From CAUVKI01 sp963552605 (GTDB lineage: Bacteria > Bacillota > Clostridia > Tissierellales > Peptoniphilaceae): a stretch of DNA of 11,254 nucleotides. Under the pieces are notes generated by a model. That model made no database searches. It worked only from the letters and a program-made list of their open reading frames with translations, and was not told the DNA's origin. The DNA lies in the NCBI GenBank assembly GCA_963552605.1, contig CAUVKI010000050.1, positions 1-11,254 of the forward strand, written 5' to 3'. Shown piece after piece: positions 1 through 6,535 of the stretch. Positions within the stretch are counted from its first letter, which is position 1. Each line of letters opens with the position of its first letter. A program made the translations under genes and the position numbers.

Positions 1-2
1 GA

Positions 3-322
3 GAATATGCAAGGAGTAAGAGAGGAAAAAAAGTAATAGAAAGAATAAGCGGTAATAAATACAAAAGAGAAAGTGTTGTGGCGGGAAAGATTGGAAACAA
101 ACTAATTGCACCATTGCTTCTTTCCACAGAAAAGCTATACTGAAAGAGACAATAAAAAAAGAAGGATACACTCTTATATTCTTACCGCCATACAGTCCTG
201 AACTAAATCCGATAGAAAAATACTGGGCAGTACTAAAAAGAAAACTGAGGGAAATCTTACCTAATTTTCCCTCTTTTTCTGACACTTTGGATTATATACT
301 GCGTGAGGACTCATGTGCGTAA
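3..322 (+). pseudogene. IS630-family transposase remnant, internally deleted and frameshifted
   Basis: This is the C-terminal part of a DDE transposase of the IS630/Tc1 group, entering from the left window edge. From base 3 one frame reads an IS630-like core (ERISGNKYKRES, VVAGKIGNKLIAP) and then runs into a stop at 141-143. From about base 116 a different frame continues with ASFHRKA, then LPPYSPELNPIEKYW, the family hallmark carrying the third catalytic acidic residue, and ends at a TAA at 320-322. In intact relatives a stretch of very roughly 40 residues separates the LIAP segment from the DN-A-S-F-H motif. Here it is missing: the sequence jumps from CCA at 111-113 to GCT at 116-118, removing the second catalytic aspartate and shifting the frame. 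The gene cannot make active transposase. Its 3' end lies antisense to the end of the ABC ATPase gene. I could not define the terminal inverted repeat. Confidence 0.88.
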
Positions 323-1722
323 TGGTAAGTTAATCGACTATATTTCTCCAAGTCCAACACACGGTTACAAATTAAACTGGCAAATTCATTATCATGTGTA
401 GCAATAAAAATAATTTTCTCTTTAGAATAACGCTTTAACAATTCTGCTGTCCTAACCATATTCATATAGTCAAGTCCACTTGTCGGTTCATCTAAAATTA
501 AAATTTCTTTATTACATATTAGTCCTACAGCTATAGCCAATCTCTGTTTTTGACCTCCGGATAGGGTGTTTGGATGATAATTTTTGTAGTTACCTAAATC
601 AAAATCAGTTAGTATTTCATCAATGAAATCGTTATTTGTATTTTTTATTCCTAATTTACATTCAGAAAATACACTTTCAGCAAATAATTGATAATTCACA
701 TCTTGCATAACCATATAGGTTTTTTGTTTTCTCTTTTTTACATCAGTTATTTTAGAATCTAACAGAACATCACCTTTATAATCATCATACAAACCGCAAA
801 GTGTTCTTAAAAAGGTTGTTTTGCCAACACCATTAGATCCTAACACTGCAAAAATATCACCCTTCTCCGCAGAAAAATTAAGATTATTTATAATGCATTT
901 ATCTTTTCTGTATATAGAAAGATTTTCCACTTTCAAATAATGTTGTTTTTCAATATCTAAATTCTCTTTTATATTAAGTGCCGTTTCGTTTCGAGATCTC
1001 AATCCCATGGTTTTAATTTCTTGTTCGGGTAAATCCAAAAAATCCTTTCTTGAATAACTCTTTTGAATTTGTCCATTTTTCATATATATAATTTTGTCAA
1101 CCAAATCCATCAAATAGTAAATTCGATGTTCGGAAATAATAACTGTTTTTCCACTGTTTTTCAAAACAGATAAGTGCCTTTTTAACACTTCTATCGTGGG
1201 TATATCCAGATTGGAAGAGGGTTCATCTAACAAATAAATATCCGGATTCATCGCATAAACTGATGCAAAAGCAATTTTTTGTTTTTCTCCTCCAGATAAA
1301 TGAAAAATATTCCTATTCTGCAATTTACTTATATCTAATGTCTGGCAAGTTTCAATTAATCTTTTTTCTAAAATATCTCTTTCTATTCCTTGATTTTCTA
1401 AACCAAACACTATTTCACTATTCGTATCCAAATTAAAAAACTGTGTTCTGGGGTTTTGAAAAACACTACCAACCATTTCCGAAAGCTCAAACATCTGGTA
1501 ATTAGATACTAAATTATTATTTATTTTCACATCCCCTTCTAGCTTTCCTTCATAGTAGTCTGGGATTAGTTTATTTATTACTCTAGTAATAGATGTTTTT
1601 CCTGAACCAGAAGCCCCACAAACAAGGACAAATTCTCCTTTTTTTATTTCTAAATCTATATTGCTCAAGATGTTACTTATGGTATTCTTGTATTTGAAGT
1701 TTATTCCTGTTAATTCAATCAT
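292..1722 (-). CDS. ECF transporter ATPase with two fused ATP-binding domains (EcfA-like)
   Basis: Cytoplasmic energy-coupling ATPase, 476 residues, that would power uptake together with the EcfT and S-component genes just upstream. Domain 1 has Walker A GASGSGKT at 36-43, Q-loop Gln89, signature LSGGE at 142-146, Walker B ending in Asp166-Glu167 and H-loop His199. Domain 2 has Walker A GSNGVGKT at 295-302, Q-loop Gln340, signature LSGGQ at 387-391, Asp411-Glu412 and His443. Both sites look complete. Most ECF systems use two separate ATPases; here both are in one chain, as in YkoD-like proteins. I chose the ATG at 1722 because AGGAG lies 8 bases upstream; the GTG at 1731 overlaps that site. 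The start overlaps the EcfT gene by 8 bases, implying translational coupling. The last roughly ten codons and the stop are antisense to the transposase remnant, so the tail after about residue 462 may not be original. Confidence 0.92.
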   Translation of the reverse strand: MIELTGINFKYKNTISNILSNIDLEIKKGEFVLVCGASGSGKTSITRVINKLIPDYYEGKLEGDVKINNNLVSNYQMFELSEMVGSVFQNPRTQFFNLDTNSEIVFGLENQGIERDILEKRLIETCQTLDISKLQNRNIFHLSGGEKQKIAFASVYAMNPDIYLLDEPSSNLDIPTIEVLKRHLSVLKNSGKTVIISEHRIYYLMDLVDKIIYMKNGQIQKSYSRKDFLDLPEQEIKTMGLRSRNETALNIKENLDIEKQHYLKVENLSIYRKDKCIINNLNFSAEKGDIFAVLGSNGVGKTTFLRTLCGLYDDYKGDVLLDSKITDVKKRKQKTYMVMQDVNYQLFAESVFSECKLGIKNTNNDFIDEILTDFDLGNYKNYHPNTLSGGQKQRLAIAVGLICNKEILILDEPTSGLDYMNMVRTAELLKRYSKEKIIFIATHDNEFASLICNRVLDLEKYSRLTYHYAHESSRSI

Positions 1723-2428
1723 AAAAAACACTCCTACAAATTATAAAAGCATTAATAGCCACTCCAATTATTAAGGCAATAATATCATGAATGTCAAAAC
1801 GAATTTCAATAATTGAGGTTCGTTTTTTAGGAGATTCTATTCCTCTTGTTATAGATGCAATAGTTAATTCATCCGCTGCCTTTGATGCCATGATTATCAT
1901 AGGTGAATAAATGCATTCTATCGTCAAAGCCGGATTTTTTATAAAACCAAAAAAAGACGGTGATATACCTCTTAAACACATTGAATCTTTTATATACATC
2001 CAATCTTCTCGTACAGTAGGTATATATCGAAGCATTACGGCTAAAGGAATAGTAATTTTTTTAGAGATCCCCACATATCCCATAGCGGATAAAAATTCTC
2101 CTACCTTTGTAGTTCTTAATATCAACATGGAAAGCATACACACCGGATAAACCTTATGAACTAAACCTAAAAATGGCATCAATAAGCTTCTAACCGTGCT
2201 ATTTCCATACTTTACAGTTAAAACACTAATAATAAACACTACTAAATATATGAGTACGCCTCCACAAGCAAATTTGATTTTTTTGTTAATAATGCTAAAA
2301 AATGCAATTATAGACACAAAAATCAATTCATATTCTATCGAAGATAATAGGCTAGAGATAACTATGCACAAAAATAGTAAAACTATTTTTGTGCATGGGT
2401 TAAAATGCAAATACGATGCCCTCTTCAT
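1715..2428 (-). CDS. ECF transporter transmembrane component T (EcfT)
   Basis: Integral membrane scaffold of 237 residues that joins the substrate-binding S component to the ATPase. Hydrophobic stretches lie at roughly 14-30, 34-48, 54-72, 82-104, 122-134 and 214-232. The cytoplasmic loop region contains the two short coupling motifs of the family, Leu152-Arg153-Gly154 and Thr194-Arg195-Gly196, which in known EcfT proteins sit in helices that dock onto the ATPases. Its ATG overlaps the stop of the S-component gene in a TAATG junction, and its own stop overlaps the ATPase start, so the three genes are one transcription and translation unit. The family call is secure; the substrate cannot be deduced from this subunit. 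Confidence 0.88.
   Translation of the reverse strand: MKRASYLHFNPCTKIVLLFLCIVISSLLSSIEYELIFVSIIAFFSIINKKIKFACGGVLIYLVVFIISVLTVKYGNSTVRSLLMPFLGLVHKVYPVCMLSMLILRTTKVGEFLSAMGYVGISKKITIPLAVMLRYIPTVREDWMYIKDSMCLRGISPSFFGFIKNPALTIECIYSPMIIMASKAADELTIASITRGIESPKKRTSIIEIRFDIHDIIALIIGVAINAFIICRSVFYD
1731..1735 (-). promoter_or_regulatory. Ribosome binding site fixing the ATPase start
   Basis: AGGAG on the minus strand, 8 bases before the ATG at 1722 and inside the end of the EcfT gene. The possible upstream GTG start at 1731 coincides with this site and so cannot use it. Confidence 0.75.
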
Positions 2429-3024
2429 TACACTATACCTGCCTTTTCAAATTGCTTTTTCAAAAGTTTCATGCCAATCCAAGCACTAAGTAAAGCAATT
2501 ACGAAAGTCCCGATTACAATTGCATAAATCATCCAATCAGCAGCAGCGGTATTCATAGATTCAATGTATGAAACATCCGTACCCTTTTTTATCATCGCAT
2601 TTGACCAAGATTTTGGATCAATAAAATATACTAAAAATGTTCCAATGTCTCCAAGTGCAAAGATTCCAAAGGAAAACATATTCATCGCTTTGTTTTTATA
2701 ACTCTTACTTCCTGCTATAATTTCAGCAACTATACCGGCTATTAAAGTTCCTACGCCCATAGCCCAATGCATACCTGTCGCAAATCTTAAAATACACATA
2801 ATAATCGACAAGATGCTAATTGTTCCTCTTTTAGGTGCTTTTGCAATCAGAAACATAAATATTATTCCTGATAAAAATGCACTTCCCATTGGTTGGTAAA
2901 ACGTTAATACCGGATTCATAGCAAAAGGCATTCCGCCTACCATATTAAATACAAAATATAATGCGGAAAATACACCAATCATTATTAAATCCTTGACCTG
3001 TAATTTATTTTCTTTGTTCTCCAT
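2428..3024 (-). CDS. ECF transporter S component, Trep_Strep/MptD family
   Basis: Small membrane protein of 198 residues with about six hydrophobic segments (roughly 12-32, 45-62, 68-82, 86-104, 117-135 and 163-187) and charged ends, the usual form of a substrate-binding S component. The N-terminal LQVKDLIMIGVFSALYF, the conserved-looking GGMPFAMNPV segment and the overall layout match the family called Trep_Strep or MptD-like, whose members sit beside EcfT and EcfA genes in Firmicutes and treponemes. The substrate of this family is not established to my knowledge, so none is assigned. The ATG at 3024 is preceded by AGGAGG at good spacing. The TetR gene lies 92 bases upstream on the same strand, suggesting that this transporter is the regulated target. 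Confidence 0.85.
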   Translation of the reverse strand: MENKENKLQVKDLIMIGVFSALYFVFNMVGGMPFAMNPVLTFYQPMGSAFLSGIIFMFLIAKAPKRGTISILSIIMCILRFATGMHWAMGVGTLIAGIVAEIIAGSKSYKNKAMNMFSFGIFALGDIGTFLVYFIDPKSWSNAMIKKGTDVSYIESMNTAAADWMIYAIVIGTFVIALLSAWIGMKLLKKQFEKAGIV

Positions 3025-3059
3025 TTTTTCCTCCTAATTTAATTCTTTTTAAGAATGGA

Positions 3060-3087
3060 TTAATATAGTAACTAACTTAATTTGCAA
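3060..3087 (-). promoter_or_regulatory. Possible weak promoter before the transporter genes
   Basis: In the 92-base gap between the regulator and the S-component gene the minus strand reads TTGCAA, a 16-base spacer and TATTAA, with predicted transcription start near 3053. The match is modest and such sequences are frequent in A+T-rich DNA. No copy of the large palindrome found upstream of the regulator is present here, and no convincing terminator is seen in the gap. Confidence 0.25.
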
Positions 3088-3116
3088 TTATTTTATTATT
3101 GGCTCTAAGTTGATTC

Positions 3117-3722
3117 TTACTTTATTTTTCCTTCATCATAGTAGTCAAAATAAAGCATCATTACTTTAATTAAAAAGTCTCTATTTTGCCAGAAATTATC
3201 CCTTGCCTCAAGAATCTCACAGCCTAAAATAATTGCATTCATAAAGTAAAGTACAAAATCTGTGGTGTTCCATCTAAAATCACCCAGTTTTACACCCTTT
3301 ATATCTCCTCCATAATCCGAATGGAGAGTTTCTTCTTTTAAGACAGGATACAATTTTTTCAATTCATCATTGTTTTTTATAGCCTGTAGATATATAACAT
3401 ATATACTCATTAACTCATTCTCATCGAGCATCCTATCAACAAGCATCTCAGCAAGAGCTTCTTTACCAAGTTCGCTAGAATACTTTTCCATAAACTCATT
3501 CATTTTATCCATTCGATAAGCCATGCCTTCTCTCATTAAATCATGTAATATTTCCACTTTGCTTTTATAATGGTAATATACGCCTCCTCTTGATAATGAT
3601 GTTTCAGTAATAATATCTTCCATTACCGTGTCGGCAAATCCTTTCCGTAAAAAGACTTTTTTAGCCGCTTCCAATATCTCTTTTTTTCTAATTTGCCCGA
3701 CTTTTTGCTTTTTTTCTTCCAA
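3117..3722 (-). CDS. TetR/AcrR-family transcriptional regulator
   Basis: Predicted ligand-responsive DNA-binding repressor, 201 residues from the chosen start. The N-terminal domain has the TetR pattern KEILEAAKKVFLRKGF at about 14-29 followed by a helix-turn-helix at about 33-52 ending in GGVYYHYKSK. The C-terminal 130 residues are a helical ligand and dimer domain without recognisable substrate signature; Trp151, Trp178 and several Tyr could line a pocket. I chose TTG at 3722 because GAGGAG lies 9 bases upstream. The next TTG upstream in frame, at 3749, would add nine residues but starts inside the large palindrome, and the ATG at 3745 is in another frame. The gene precedes the ECF transporter on the same strand. 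The promoter and palindrome upstream point to autorepression; control of the transporter is inferred from proximity. Confidence 0.88.
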   Translation of the reverse strand: MEEKKQKVGQIRKKEILEAAKKVFLRKGFADTVMEDIITETSLSRGGVYYHYKSKVEILHDLMREGMAYRMDKMNEFMEKYSSELGKEALAEMLVDRMLDENELMSIYVIYLQAIKNNDELKKLYPVLKEETLHSDYGGDIKGVKLGDFRWNTTDFVLYFMNAIILGCEILEARDNFWQNRDFLIKVMMLYFDYYDEGKIK

Positions 3723-3731
3723 AATAAATTT

Positions 3732-3737
3732 CTCCTC
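3732..3737 (-). promoter_or_regulatory. Ribosome binding site favouring a TTG start for the TetR gene
   Basis: GAGGAG on the minus strand, 9 bases before the TTG at 3722. It would lie downstream of the alternative TTG at 3749 and so argues for the shorter protein. Confidence 0.6.
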
Positions 3738-3743
3738 ATAACC

Positions 3744-3783
3744 ATACAATAAAAACTGACAACGTTGTCAGTTTTTATTGTAT
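3744..3783 (-). promoter_or_regulatory. Perfect 40-base palindrome, probable TetR operator
   Basis: Uninterrupted inverted repeat centred between 3763 and 3764, with core ACTGACAACGTTGTCAGT and A+T-rich arms extending outward to ATACAAT and ATTGTAT. The symmetry breaks exactly outside 3744 and 3783. It covers the predicted -10 element and transcription start of the regulator gene, the classic position for a TetR-family repressor site. Binding by this particular regulator is inference from position and symmetry. Confidence 0.8.
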
Positions 3784-3805
3784 TATAATTGATAGTTAGA
3801 GTCAA
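3777..3805 (-). promoter_or_regulatory. Sigma-A-type promoter of the TetR gene
   Basis: The minus strand reads TTGACT (3805-3800), a 17-base spacer and TACAAT (3782-3777). This is close to the TTGACA/TATAAT consensus at ideal spacing. The -10 hexamer lies within the palindrome, so a bound repressor would block polymerase. Confidence 0.7.
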
Positions 3806-3857
3806 CTGTTTTTTTTGAAATCTAAATGATTTTACTAATAGTATAAGAGCAAGCACA

Positions 3858-3877
3858 GTAAGTGCATATGCACTTAC
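3858..3877. repeat. Perfect 20-base palindrome
   Basis: Inverted repeat GTAAGTGCAT followed directly by its complement, centred between 3867 and 3868. It lies about 50 bases upstream of the -35 of the TetR promoter. Its sequence is unrelated to the 40-base operator-like palindrome. It could be a separate regulator site or part of a repeat element. Confidence 0.6.
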
Positions 3878-3926
3878 GAAAAAATTGAAATAATCCTTGC
3901 TTTTGCATAAGACTATTTTCAACGGG

Positions 3927-3948
3927 GTATGCATTTGCAGACGCATAC
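3927..3948. repeat. Imperfect 22-base palindrome
   Basis: GTATGC at 3927-3932 pairs with GCATAC at 3943-3948, and the inner bases continue pairing with one mismatch and one G-T pair. It lies three bases before the next hairpin. Confidence 0.45.
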
Positions 3949-3950
3949 TT

Positions 3951-3976
3951 GAGGGAGTCGGAAAACCGGCTCTCTC
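3951..3976. repeat. Strong hairpin, 11-base-pair stem with four-base loop
   Basis: GAGGGAGTCGG at 3951-3961, loop AAAA, then CCGGCTCTCTC at 3966-3976; all eleven positions pair, two as G-T when read on the plus strand. Neither side is followed by a clean T run, so it is not a convincing terminator. It may be part of a structured RNA or mobile repeat. Confidence 0.5.
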
Positions 3977-4175
3977 TTTATGTTTAGGAGTTTCCAACTT
4001 CAATCATGCAAGCCTAAATGCAAGCTTCTCGCAGGGTGAAAGTGTGATTAGGGGTGTCGGTTTTCGAGAATCTGCTTTTTATGCTATAGTCTATTAACTT
4101 AGAGTTTCGTATCAAGCTTCCGTGTAATACCCACGCTTTCTTTCGATTTATAAGATTAAAACACTATATACAAAC

Positions 4176-4201
4176 AAAAAAAAACGGTCGAAACTGACCG
4201 T
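4176..4201 (-). terminator. Rho-independent terminator after the gyrase-sigma run
   Basis: On the minus strand ACGGTC, a six-base loop and GACCGT form a perfect six-base-pair stem followed by nine Ts. It starts 13 bases beyond the DUF4446 stop region and closes the long minus-strand gene run. Confidence 0.85.
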
Positions 4202-4214
4202 CAGTAAAATAAAT

Positions 4215-4733
4215 TCATATATGCTTTTCTCTATTCTCTCCTTTTATGGCTCTGTCTATCGCTTCGTCTTCTTCACTTGACAGAGGATATTCAGACCTTC
4301 CCATCCTTATAGCCTTGCCGTAAAGGGTGGTAAAATCTCTCCCGTAAATGGAAGTTATTACTACTCCGTTTTTATATTGGTCAAGCAGTGCTAAAGAAAA
4401 ACTCAAATGGTTTCCCACATTGTCAAAGGCGTTATACTTCACAATCCCCACGCTCTGTATCGCAAATGAAAGCCTGCTCTCAAGCCTTTGAATGTACATC
4501 TTCATTTCTCTAATTGAAAGCTCGGCCTCATTAAGTCTTGAAGCATTATTCTCAAGCAGCATTTCCACATTTCCCACATTAAGCCCGCCGGTAAACTTAT
4601 TCCACATCTCTCTTGTCTTTCTATGTTTTGAAAGTGAAACTGCTGCCAAGATAAATAAAAAAAACCAAAGCACCAGAATACAAATCACCACTATCGCCAA
4701 ATTCTCCGACAACAAAGCATTCAATTCAGTCAT
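4215..4733 (-). CDS. DUF4446 family membrane-anchored protein
   Basis: Protein of 172 residues with one N-terminal transmembrane helix at about 11-33, a positively charged stretch after it (KHRKTR), a probable coiled coil at about 58-92 and a C-terminal domain at 94-160. The last contains the DUF4446 hallmarks VGIVKYNAFDNVG, SFSLALLD and NGVVITSIYGRDF. This family is widespread in Clostridia and, as I recall, often sits near parA/parB and other origin-proximal genes; its biochemical role is unknown. The start follows the aminotransferase stop by one base and uses GGGAG inside the end of that gene. It is the last gene of the run, directly before the terminator. The family call is firm; no function is claimed. 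Confidence 0.85.
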   Translation of the reverse strand: MTELNALLSENLAIVVICILVLWFFLFILAAVSLSKHRKTREMWNKFTGGLNVGNVEMLLENNASRLNEAELSIREMKMYIQRLESRLSFAIQSVGIVKYNAFDNVGNHLSFSLALLDQYKNGVVITSIYGRDFTTLYGKAIRMGRSEYPLSSEEDEAIDRAIKGENREKHI

Positions 4734-4734
4734 A

Positions 4735-5877
4735 TTATTCTCCCTTGGCTATATTGAGTAAAGCATAAGCCGCTTTTCTCACTTCCTCTTCGGTATTAAA
4801 ATATCCGAAACTGAAACGCAAAGCTCCCTCTCTGTCGGTTCCGATTGTGCTGTGTGCCAAAGGAGCACAATGAAGCCCCGGTCTTACCGCAATATCATAT
4901 TTTTCATCTAGAATTTCCGAAACTTCGGAAGAGTCTTTCCCCCTTATATTCAAAGCCACTACGGGTGCCTGAGTGCCCTTTGTCTTAGTGCCGTAAACGA
5001 TTATCTTATCGCTGTCTTTTAGTAACTCTAAAAACAGAAAGGTTATATCTTCTTCGTGCTTTCTTATCTTTTCCATTCCCTCTTTCATTATAAATCTTAT
5101 CCCCTCTCCCAGTCCCGAAAGTCCGGGAGAGTTAAGAGTTCCCGACTCAAGATGATCCGGCATAAGGATTGGTTGTTCCACGGAATGAGAAAAACTTCCC
5201 GTGCCTCCGCAAATTATAGGATAAAGCTCTATCTCCTCATTTACGTAAAGCCCCCCCGTACCTTGGGGACCGAAAAGGGATTTATGACCTGAAAAAGCCA
5301 AAAGATCTATATTCATCTTTTTCACATCTATATCATATACTCCTGCGGATTGCGCAGCATCCACCAAAAAGATAATATTATTCCTTCTCGCTATTTCTCC
5401 TACCCTTTCTATCGGCTCAATGGTTCCCGTAAGATTTGAAATATGAGTCATCTCTATGAGCTTTGTGTCGGGATTTATTTCCCTTTCTATATCAAGAGGG
5501 TCAATTAACCCATTCTCATCAGCTTTGACTATTGAAACTTTAACTCCCTTTTTTCTGATTTCATTTAGAGGACGAAGCACGGAATTATGCTCCATAGTAG
5601 TTGAGATAATATGATCCCCCGAATGCAAAAATCCGCCGATTGCATAGTTCAATGCGATTGAACAATTAAAGGTCAATGCTATATCCAACGGATTTTCAAT
5701 ATTAAATAATTTTGAAATAAGCTCCCTTGTATGAAATATATCCCGACTCGCCTCAAGTGCCATTCTATGCCCTGAGCGTCCGGGGTTTGCGCCGTATTCC
5801 TTCATCGCTTTCATTATCTTTTCATAAACGGCATCGGGCTTTGGAAAGGTTGTCGCCGCATTATCCATATAAATCAT
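4735..5877 (-). CDS. Class V aminotransferase, cysteine desulfurase family
   Basis: PLP-dependent enzyme of 380 residues resembling the NifS/SufS-like subgroup found as single genes in Firmicutes (the am_tr_V_EF2568 type). It opens with MDNAATTFPKP, has PLP-contacting His97 in TMEHNS, Asp173 and Gln176 in DAAQSAG, the Schiff-base Lys199 in SGHKSLFGPQG, and the catalytic cysteine candidate Cys337 in RPGLHCAPLAH. All expected active-site residues are present, so it could release sulfur from cysteine. The substrate is not certain because related selenocysteine lyases look alike. No scaffold gene (IscU or SufU) is next to it, so an Fe-S role is not shown by context. It starts two bases after the cyclodeaminase stop with a GAGGGG site, consistent with co-transcription. 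Confidence 0.88.
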   Translation of the reverse strand: MIYMDNAATTFPKPDAVYEKIMKAMKEYGANPGRSGHRMALEASRDIFHTRELISKLFNIENPLDIALTFNCSIALNYAIGGFLHSGDHIISTTMEHNSVLRPLNEIRKKGVKVSIVKADENGLIDPLDIEREINPDTKLIEMTHISNLTGTIEPIERVGEIARRNNIIFLVDAAQSAGVYDIDVKKMNIDLLAFSGHKSLFGPQGTGGLYVNEEIELYPIICGGTGSFSHSVEQPILMPDHLESGTLNSPGLSGLGEGIRFIMKEGMEKIRKHEEDITFLFLELLKDSDKIIVYGTKTKGTQAPVVALNIRGKDSSEVSEILDEKYDIAVRPGLHCAPLAHSTIGTDREGALRFSFGYFNTEEEVRKAAYALLNIAKGE

Positions 5878-5879
5878 AA

Positions 5880-6524
5880 TTACCCCTCAATTCTCTTATA
5901 GACTATCTCCAATACTTCATCTCTTAGAAGCTTTGAATTTCTCAAAATAAAATTTTTCTTTTCGGTCATTTTCTCTTTATAGTCCAAGTCGGTTATATAA
6001 TTCAGATTGATTAAGACATTAAAAAGCGCCGCTTCTCCCGCCGCATAGGCAAATAATGCCCCGCACCCTGCATCACTCACTGCAAACTTATCTCCTAACT
6101 TTGCAAGAAAGGGGAGACGTTTCAAAATTTCATAAGTTCCCTCCGCAAGCTCCATAGGAACTTCCAATGCTTCTTTGTAGAGAGCCTGCAAGGTTTCATT
6201 TCTCTTTGACTTTTCCTCATCGGTTTCTTTCGGAAGTTTCATAGCGTTGATTAAAGTATTAAAGACTTCGGCATCTCTTTGAACAACTTCAAATATTTTC
6301 TCTCCAAACTTTGAAATCTCCTCATTGGCATTTAAAAAACTTTCCCTCTCCTCGGCACCGAGTGCCAAAAAGGCTTTTTTATTCTCCGTCAATGCGCATA
6401 CCATATTCGATAATGCTCCGCCCAAAGCTCCGACCAATGCGGAAACAGAACCCCCTCCCGGAACCGGATCTTTTGAAGAAGCTCTACTTACGTAATCTTT
6501 TAAGGTCATATCTCTTAAATCCAT
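5880..6524 (-). CDS. Cyclodeaminase/cyclohydrolase family protein (FchA-like)
   Basis: Protein of 214 residues, the length of the stand-alone C-terminal domain of formiminotransferase-cyclodeaminase. Conserved family features are PVPGGGSVSAL at about 20-30, Asp84 in QRDAEVFN, LPKETDEEK at 97-105, Asp151 in SDAGCGALFAYAAGEAA, and NVLINL at 169-174. Known members either release ammonia from formimino-tetrahydrofolate or open methenyl-tetrahydrofolate; both act in the cytoplasm in one-carbon folate chemistry. No other folate or histidine-degradation gene is nearby, so the exact reaction stays open. It starts 11 bases after the sigma factor stop with a G-rich binding site, so it is probably carried on the same transcript. 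Confidence 0.85.
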   Translation of the reverse strand: MDLRDMTLKDYVSRASSKDPVPGGGSVSALVGALGGALSNMVCALTENKKAFLALGAEERESFLNANEEISKFGEKIFEVVQRDAEVFNTLINAMKLPKETDEEKSKRNETLQALYKEALEVPMELAEGTYEILKRLPFLAKLGDKFAVSDAGCGALFAYAAGEAALFNVLINLNYITDLDYKEKMTEKKNFILRNSKLLRDEVLEIVYKRIEG

Positions 6525-6535
6525 AATATCCCCCG

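Larger units (their letters stand above)
3806..4174. other. Intergenic region with several inverted repeats, no convincing gene
   Basis: About 370 bases between the terminator of the gyrase run and the TetR promoter. Open frames exist on both strands (for example plus 3897-4097) but lack a ribosome binding site and recognisable protein features. The stretch 3951-4070 is about 47% G+C by hand count, well above the nearby transporter genes. It contains a perfect 20-base palindrome, an imperfect 22-base one, an 11-base-pair hairpin, a distant inverted repeat (TTCTCG at 4026-4031 with CGAGAA at 4065-4070) and a direct repeat of ATGCAAGC at 4006-4013 and 4018-4025. It could be a repeat element, a structured RNA or decayed coding sequence; I cannot tell which. 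Confidence 0.5.

Noticed and set aside
1911..2489. Two plus-strand open frames inside the EcfT gene
   Set aside because: They are antisense to a well-supported membrane protein gene and show no domain or ribosome binding site.
3951..3976. Hairpin as a transcription terminator
   Set aside because: No run of Ts follows the stem on either strand; the true terminator of the gyrase run is at 4176-4201.
3623..4003. 126-codon open frame on the minus strand overlapping the TetR gene start
   Set aside because: It runs through the promoter, the operator palindrome and the TetR coding start in another frame, with low-complexity lysine-rich translation; a shadow frame.
3897..4097. 66-codon open frame on the plus strand in the intergenic region
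   Set aside because: It would start at a TTG without ribosome binding site, overlaps the palindromes and hairpins, and resembles no protein I recognise; better seen as a by-product of the repeat-rich segment.
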